A DNA stretch of 7,718 nt from Desulfobacteria bacterium (GTDB lineage Bacteria > Desulfobacterota > Desulfobacteria > Desulfobacterales > C00003060), in assembly GCA_030145035.1 (NCBI GenBank), contig JAQYWL010000415.1, positions 1 to 7,718 of the forward strand. The letters run 5' to 3'. Both the position numbers and the translations under genes were made by a program. Of this stretch, positions 6,766 to 7,718 are shown piece by piece (the first letter of the stretch is position 1; every line of letters starts with the position of its first letter). The notes under the pieces were generated by a model. It was not told where the DNA came from. It did no database searches and worked only from the letters and a program-made list of their open reading frames with translations.

Positions 6766-6780
6766 GTATTATTTTAGACT

Positions 6781-6968
6781 AGTGCCCATCCGGAAATGAA
6801 TCTGACAACACTGGGCACTGGCGTCAGTTTCCAATTCAGAAATGAGTAATTTTTCGCAAGGTCAAGGAAATCAAGGGGTTGCGCGGAGACGTACGTCGGT
6901 ACGTCGCACAAGCGATCCCGCAGATTGACGCCGAGATTGCGAACAATGGCCATTTCTGGATGGAAACT
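6781..6968 (-). repeat. 188-bp palindromic repeat, copy 2, inverted relative to copy 1
   Basis: This is the reverse complement of 1866-2053 with 10 substitutions and equal length. It is flanked on both sides by AGACT (6776-6780 and 6969-6973), a 5-bp direct repeat that differs from the AACT flanks of copy 1, as expected for independent insertions. The AGTGCCCA/TGGGCACT hairpin (6781-6788 with 6812-6819) and the long imperfect palindrome are kept. Around the central loop this copy pairs perfectly (GACGTAC with GTACGTC) where copy 1 has a G-T wobble, so the fold is retained despite sequence change. It occupies most of the gap between the divergent FliL-like gene and cyaA and could separate their control regions. 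Confidence 0.88.
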
Positions 6969-6988
6969 AGACTAATGCTGAATATATA
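6961..6988 (+). promoter_or_regulatory. Possible cyaA promoter partly supplied by the repeat end
   Basis: TGGAAA (6961-6966) lies at the very end of repeat copy 2 and TATATA (6983-6988) lies in the host sequence beyond it, spaced by 16 nt. A start near 6995 would leave about 20 nt of leader before the ATG at 7014. The match is modest, and AT-rich -10-like sequences arise by chance. Confidence 0.28.
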
Positions 6989-7013
6989 CCCTTAAGACAA
7001 AGACTCAACCCGG

Positions 7014-7718
7014 ATGCCGGAAAACGCACGACACAACAAGCCTGATCCAGCCTCTGTTAAGGAGAAGATACTGCTGAACAGGAAGTATTTTATCACATAT
7101 AACATTGCGCGACTACGGGAGCTCATACGATATCTTCCTGAAGAGAAGCTGGACCTGTTTCATACCATTCCCCTCCTGGTGCACATGAATTCTCCGGACC
7201 TGCCCGGATATCTAGATCATCCTTTGACCCCGCATGGCGTATATCGGTTTTTTGACTCCGGTTTCTGGAAGTTCGCCAAAAAGCGTCTTCGGATTAAAGG
7301 AAAAGACGTGCATACTTATGTGTTGAAAAGGTCCTATGTTCGGGGTCTTTACCTCATGGGAAGCTCCGGCACCCTGGGCCAGACAGAGTATTCCGACTTT
7401 GACTATTGGGTGGTTATAGACAAGGGTTCGATCAGCGAGGTGCAGAGGGCACTCCTTCGACAAAAGCTTGACAGTATCCGAGACTGGAGCAAGGAGACTT
7501 ACGGTCACGATCTCAGCTTTTTTGTCGTGGATGTGGAACAGATACGAGAAAACGATTTTTCCGGGATTCATGAAGAAGGTTCAGGAACCGCTCAAAAAAG
7601 CCTTTTGAAAGAAGAATTCTACCGGACCTTTATTCTGATAGTCGGACAAATTCCATTCTGGGCTGTTCTCCCTCCTGGTTTGAATGATGCAGAGCACAGA
7701 GCCTGGATAGAAACTGCC
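7014..7718 (+). CDS. cyaA: Class I adenylate cyclase, N-terminal part (3' end beyond window)
   Basis: The first 235 codons of a class I (enterobacterial-type) adenylate cyclase, which makes cAMP and pyrophosphate from ATP in the cytoplasm. The frame is open to the right edge; full-length family members are usually 800 residues or more. The catalytic signature GSSGTLGQTEYSDFDYW starts at Gly116; Ser117, Ser127, Asp128, Asp130 and Trp132 align with E. coli CyaA Ser103, Ser113, Asp114, Asp116 and Trp118. Further family blocks are LLVHMNSPDLPGYLD (around residues 55-70), LSFFVVD and KEEFYRTFILIVG. An in-frame TAA at 6993-6995 rules out a start further upstream than this, and the ATG at 7014 is the first available; its ribosome site is poor. 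It is divergent from the FliL-like gene across the inserted repeat. The regulatory C-terminal half cannot be seen. Confidence 0.93.
   Translation, partial: MPENARHNKPDPASVKEKILLNRKYFITYNIARLRELIRYLPEEKLDLFHTIPLLVHMNSPDLPGYLDHPLTPHGVYRFFDSGFWKFAKKRLRIKGKDVHTYVLKRSYVRGLYLMGSSGTLGQTEYSDFDYWVVIDKGSISEVQRALLRQKLDSIRDWSKETYGHDLSFFVVDVEQIRENDFSGIHEEGSGTAQKSLLKEEFYRTFILIVGQIPFWAVLPPGLNDAEHRAWIETA

Noticed and set aside
7212..7571. A 119-codon minus-strand ORF at the right edge.
   Set aside because: It is antisense to clearly conserved class I adenylate cyclase sequence and is a shadow frame.

Overview
The window looks like a chromosomal piece of a Gram-negative bacterium, most likely from the Desulfobacterota/deltaproteobacteria. 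That placement is an inference from gene architecture (a REC-TPR response regulator beside a soluble GAF histidine kinase, plus a class I adenylate cyclase), not from a marker gene. The coding content is about signal transduction, above all cyclic AMP, and the non-coding gaps hold small palindromic repeats that look mobile.

Layout from left to right: (1) the last 35 codons of an unidentified plus-strand gene; (2) a convergent minus-strand gene for a small PD-(D/E)XK nuclease-like protein; (3) a plus-strand pair, a response regulator with seven TPRs (712-1863) and a soluble GAF histidine kinase (2071-3309), almost certainly one operon but now split by a 188-bp palindromic repeat; (4) a 211-nt AT-rich gap containing a 140-bp palindromic element with a good promoter inside it; (5) a large 855-aa plus-strand protein in which an endonuclease IV/sugar-isomerase-like TIM barrel with all nine metal ligands is followed by two cyclic-nucleotide-binding domains; (6) a convergent minus-strand FliL-like single-pass membrane protein whose 3' end overlaps gene 5 by 25 bp; (7) a 314-nt gap holding a candidate minus promoter, the second, inverted copy of the 188-bp repeat and a possible promoter for the next gene; (8) the first 235 codons of a class I adenylate cyclase (cyaA), running off the right edge.

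Working model: the cyclase makes cAMP and the 855-aa protein is a candidate receptor. It has two cNMP pockets, each with the conserved Glu and Arg, but no DNA-binding helix-turn-helix, so its output would be the metal-dependent TIM barrel rather than transcription. The kinase/regulator pair is a second input module whose output appears to be protein-protein interaction through TPRs. The most interesting points are the TIM-barrel/double-cNMP fusion beside a cyclase, and two kinds of palindromic element with target-duplication-like flanks.
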